Of a stretch of 7,551 bases of DNA, positions 6,382 to 7,551 are shown one piece after another. Origin of the DNA: Microbacteriaceae bacterium. GTDB taxonomy: Bacteria > Actinomycetota > Actinomycetes > Actinomycetales > Microbacteriaceae. The position numbers and the translations under genes are program-made. The stretch is from assembly GCA_026785785.1 (NCBI GenBank), contig JAJAZI010000124.1:1-7551 (forward strand). The letters are read 5' to 3'. Within the stretch, counting starts at the first letter, position 1, and each line of letters begins with the position of its first letter. The notes beneath the pieces were generated by a model. It saw only the letters and a program-made list of their open reading frames with translations. It made no database searches and had not been told where the DNA came from.

Positions 6382-6388
6382 TCTTCGA

Positions 6389-7366
6389 GTGAACAGCGCG
6401 CCTTCTCGCCTGCGGACCGTCATAGCGCCGGTTTCCGCCTGGCTCCCTACTACGATCGTGCGACGCGTTCGGGTGCTGGCGTGGCTCTCGCTCGTCGCGC
6501 AGATCCTGATCGTCGGTACGGGAGGCGCTGTGCGTCTCACCGGCTCGGGGCTGGGCTGCCCGACCTGGCCGCGCTGCACCGCGGACTCCTTCGTGAGCAC
6601 CCCCGAGCAGGGCATCCACGGTGTGATCGAGTTCGGCAACCGCCTGCTCACCTTCGCGCTCATCCTCATCGCGCTCGCGATGTTCCTGTTCGTCGTCCGG
6701 ATGCGCAAGCAGCGCCCCGACCTGTTCCGGCTCGCGCTCGTGATCGGCCTCGGCATCCCGTTCCAAGGCGTCATCGGCGGCATCACCGTGCTGACGAACC
6801 TCGATCCCTACATCGTCGGACTGCACTTCGTGCTCTCGACCGTTCTCGTGGTGCTCGCGACGGCCCTCGTCTACCGTGTCTACCGGGGCCGCCGTGGCGT
6901 CGCGCTCGTGGCGCCGAGCTGGTACGTCGCGACCGGCTATCTGGCCTCGTTGTTCGTCGGCGTGACGATCGTCGTCGGGATCCTCACGACGGGTTCCGGG
7001 CCCCACGCCGGAGACAAGGGCTCGGCGCGCAACGGCCTCGATTCGGAGCTGTTGCAGCATCTGCACAGCTATCCGGCGTACATCACGCTCGGTCTCACGA
7101 TTGTGCTGCTTTTCGGTGCGGTGCAGATGCGGCTTCCCGCGGTCGCGAAGGCGGTGGGCCTGCTGCTCGCGGTGGAGCTCGCGCAGATCGTCGTTGGCGT
7201 CAGCCAGTCCCGCATGGGGCTGCCGGAGCTACTCGTCGGCATCCACATGGTCCTCGCGTGCGTGCTCGCTGCCGCGATGACGTCGGTGATGCTCAACCTC
7301 AGGAACCGCGCCGTACCGGTCTCGCTCCCGGCGACTCAGCAGCCGGTCGGCAGCGCCGCGGTCTGA
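6389..7366 (+). CDS. ctaA: CtaA, heme A synthase (COX15/CtaA family)
   Basis: The 325-residue membrane protein oxidises the C8 methyl of heme O to the formyl of heme A, the cofactor of aa3-type cytochrome oxidase. About eight hydrophobic helices are visible, near residues 28-45, 82-103, 114-136, 142-163, 178-200, 229-246, 253-272 and 282-303. Between helices 1 and 2 is the family loop GGAVRLTGSGLGCPTWPRC, with the cysteine pair C57 and C63. Candidate heme ligands and conserved residues are H77, E81, H146 in GLHFVLS, H224 and H226 in QHLHSYPAY, and H286 in GIHMVLA. The loop HAGDKGSARNGL (206-217) is also typical. The E-x-x-H motif of Bacillus CtaA reads E-F-G-N here, with H77 four residues earlier. 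The GTG start has a ribosome site. The gene diverges from sufB and converges with ctaB, its pathway partner. Confidence 0.96.
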   Translation: MNSAPSRLRTVIAPVSAWLPTTIVRRVRVLAWLSLVAQILIVGTGGAVRLTGSGLGCPTWPRCTADSFVSTPEQGIHGVIEFGNRLLTFALILIALAMFLFVVRMRKQRPDLFRLALVIGLGIPFQGVIGGITVLTNLDPYIVGLHFVLSTVLVVLATALVYRVYRGRRGVALVAPSWYVATGYLASLFVGVTIVVGILTTGSGPHAGDKGSARNGLDSELLQHLHSYPAYITLGLTIVLLFGAVQMRLPAVAKAVGLLLAVELAQIVVGVSQSRMGLPELLVGIHMVLACVLAAAMTSVMLNLRNRAVPVSLPATQQPVGSAAV

Positions 7367-7391
7367 GCCCGGCGCCGCCAGGTCAAGCGGG

Positions 7392-7551
7392 TTAGAAGGG
7401 CAGCAGCGGGTCGACGCCGACGGCGATGAACAGCAGCGTCAGGTACGAGATCGAGCTGTGGAACACCCTCATCGGCTTGACCTCGTCGTGCCGAATGGCG
7501 GTGCTGTACAGGCGGTGGGACTCGATGATGAACCAGCCTCCCGCCGCGACC
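7392..7551 (-). CDS. ctaB: CtaB, heme O synthase (protoheme IX farnesyltransferase), C-terminal end
   Basis: The minus strand is open from the window edge to a TAA at 7392-7394 and encodes the last 52 residues. It contains [18 protein letters not shown] and ends VDPLLPF. This 'MRVFH-x-S-x-x-YL' segment before the last membrane helix is the standard C-terminus of CtaB, a membrane prenyltransferase that adds farnesyl to heme B to make heme O, the substrate of CtaA. The start and the Asp-rich prenyltransferase motifs lie outside the window. The gene converges with ctaA with 25 bases between the stops, and no strong terminator is seen there. It is a fragment only because of the window edge. Confidence 0.9.
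   Translation of the reverse strand, partial: VAAGGWFIIESHRLYSTAIRHDEVKPMRVFHSSISYLTLLFIAVGVDPLLPF

Larger units (their letters stand above)
6075..6388. promoter_or_regulatory. Divergent control region between sufB and ctaA
   Basis: These 314 bases hold no credible gene. They must supply promoters for the suf operon (-) and ctaA (+). Visible elements are candidate promoters (separate entries), a GGGGC-GACT-GCCCC 5-bp hairpin at 6144-6157, and a direct repeat CCCGGCCAAT (6211-6220) and CCCGGCCCAAT (6231-6241) with starts 20 bases apart. No clear SufR-type or IscR-type palindrome was seen. Confidence 0.7.

Noticed and set aside
6067..6786. 239-codon minus-strand frame across the sufB/ctaA intergenic region
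   Set aside because: It overlaps the start of ctaA antisense and the sufB start, has low-complexity composition and no family signature.
7367..7391. Terminator between ctaA and ctaB
   Set aside because: Only short CCCG/CGGG pairing and a GGCGCC palindrome are present in 25 bases; no convincing stem-loop.

Overview
The window looks like a high-GC actinobacterial chromosome, most likely Microbacteriaceae or a close relative. The evidence is the strong G/C bias at third codon positions, the sufB-sufD-Rieske-sufC-sufT gene order, actinobacterial-type CtaA and SufB, and GTG starts. I cannot name the genus. No rRNA, tRNA, CRISPR array, insertion sequence or phage gene was seen. The content is essentially core genome.

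Layout from left to right. At the left edge is the C-terminal end of a SURF1-like oxidase assembly protein (+, 1-210). It converges, with 3 bases between stop codons, on a two-cassette ABC-F ATPase gene (-, 214-1812). A region of 171 bases without a gene follows (1813-1983). It holds a small hairpin, a strong 18-bp terminator-like hairpin and a three-copy short direct repeat that starts inside the sufT stop region. Next is a compact minus-strand suf operon, transcribed right to left: sufB (4656-6074), sufD (3429-4655), a Rieske-type [2Fe-2S] protein (3103-3429), sufC (2318-3082) and sufT (1984-2313). The junctions are 0 nt, a 1-nt overlap, 20 nt and 4 nt, so one transcript and coupled translation are likely. 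A 314-bp divergent intergenic region (6075-6388) carries candidate promoters for sufB (-) and ctaA (+) and a pair of short direct repeats. ctaA (+, 6389-7366), heme A synthase, converges on the C-terminal end of ctaB (-, 7392-7551), heme O synthase, which runs off the right edge.

How the genes work together. SufB, SufC and SufD form the SufBCD scaffold on which Fe-S clusters are built, and SufT-type proteins help deliver or mature clusters. The Rieske protein is itself a [2Fe-2S] carrier embedded in the operon. The flanking genes (SURF1-like, CtaA, CtaB) all belong to heme A formation and insertion for aa3-type cytochrome oxidase. The segment is therefore metallocofactor assembly for respiration, with one ribosome-associated ABC-F ATPase gene inside it. 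The operon seen here has no sufS (cysteine desulfurase), no sufU and no sufR. Those functions must come from elsewhere in the genome. I found no convincing new system. The observations worth checking are regulatory and structural details.
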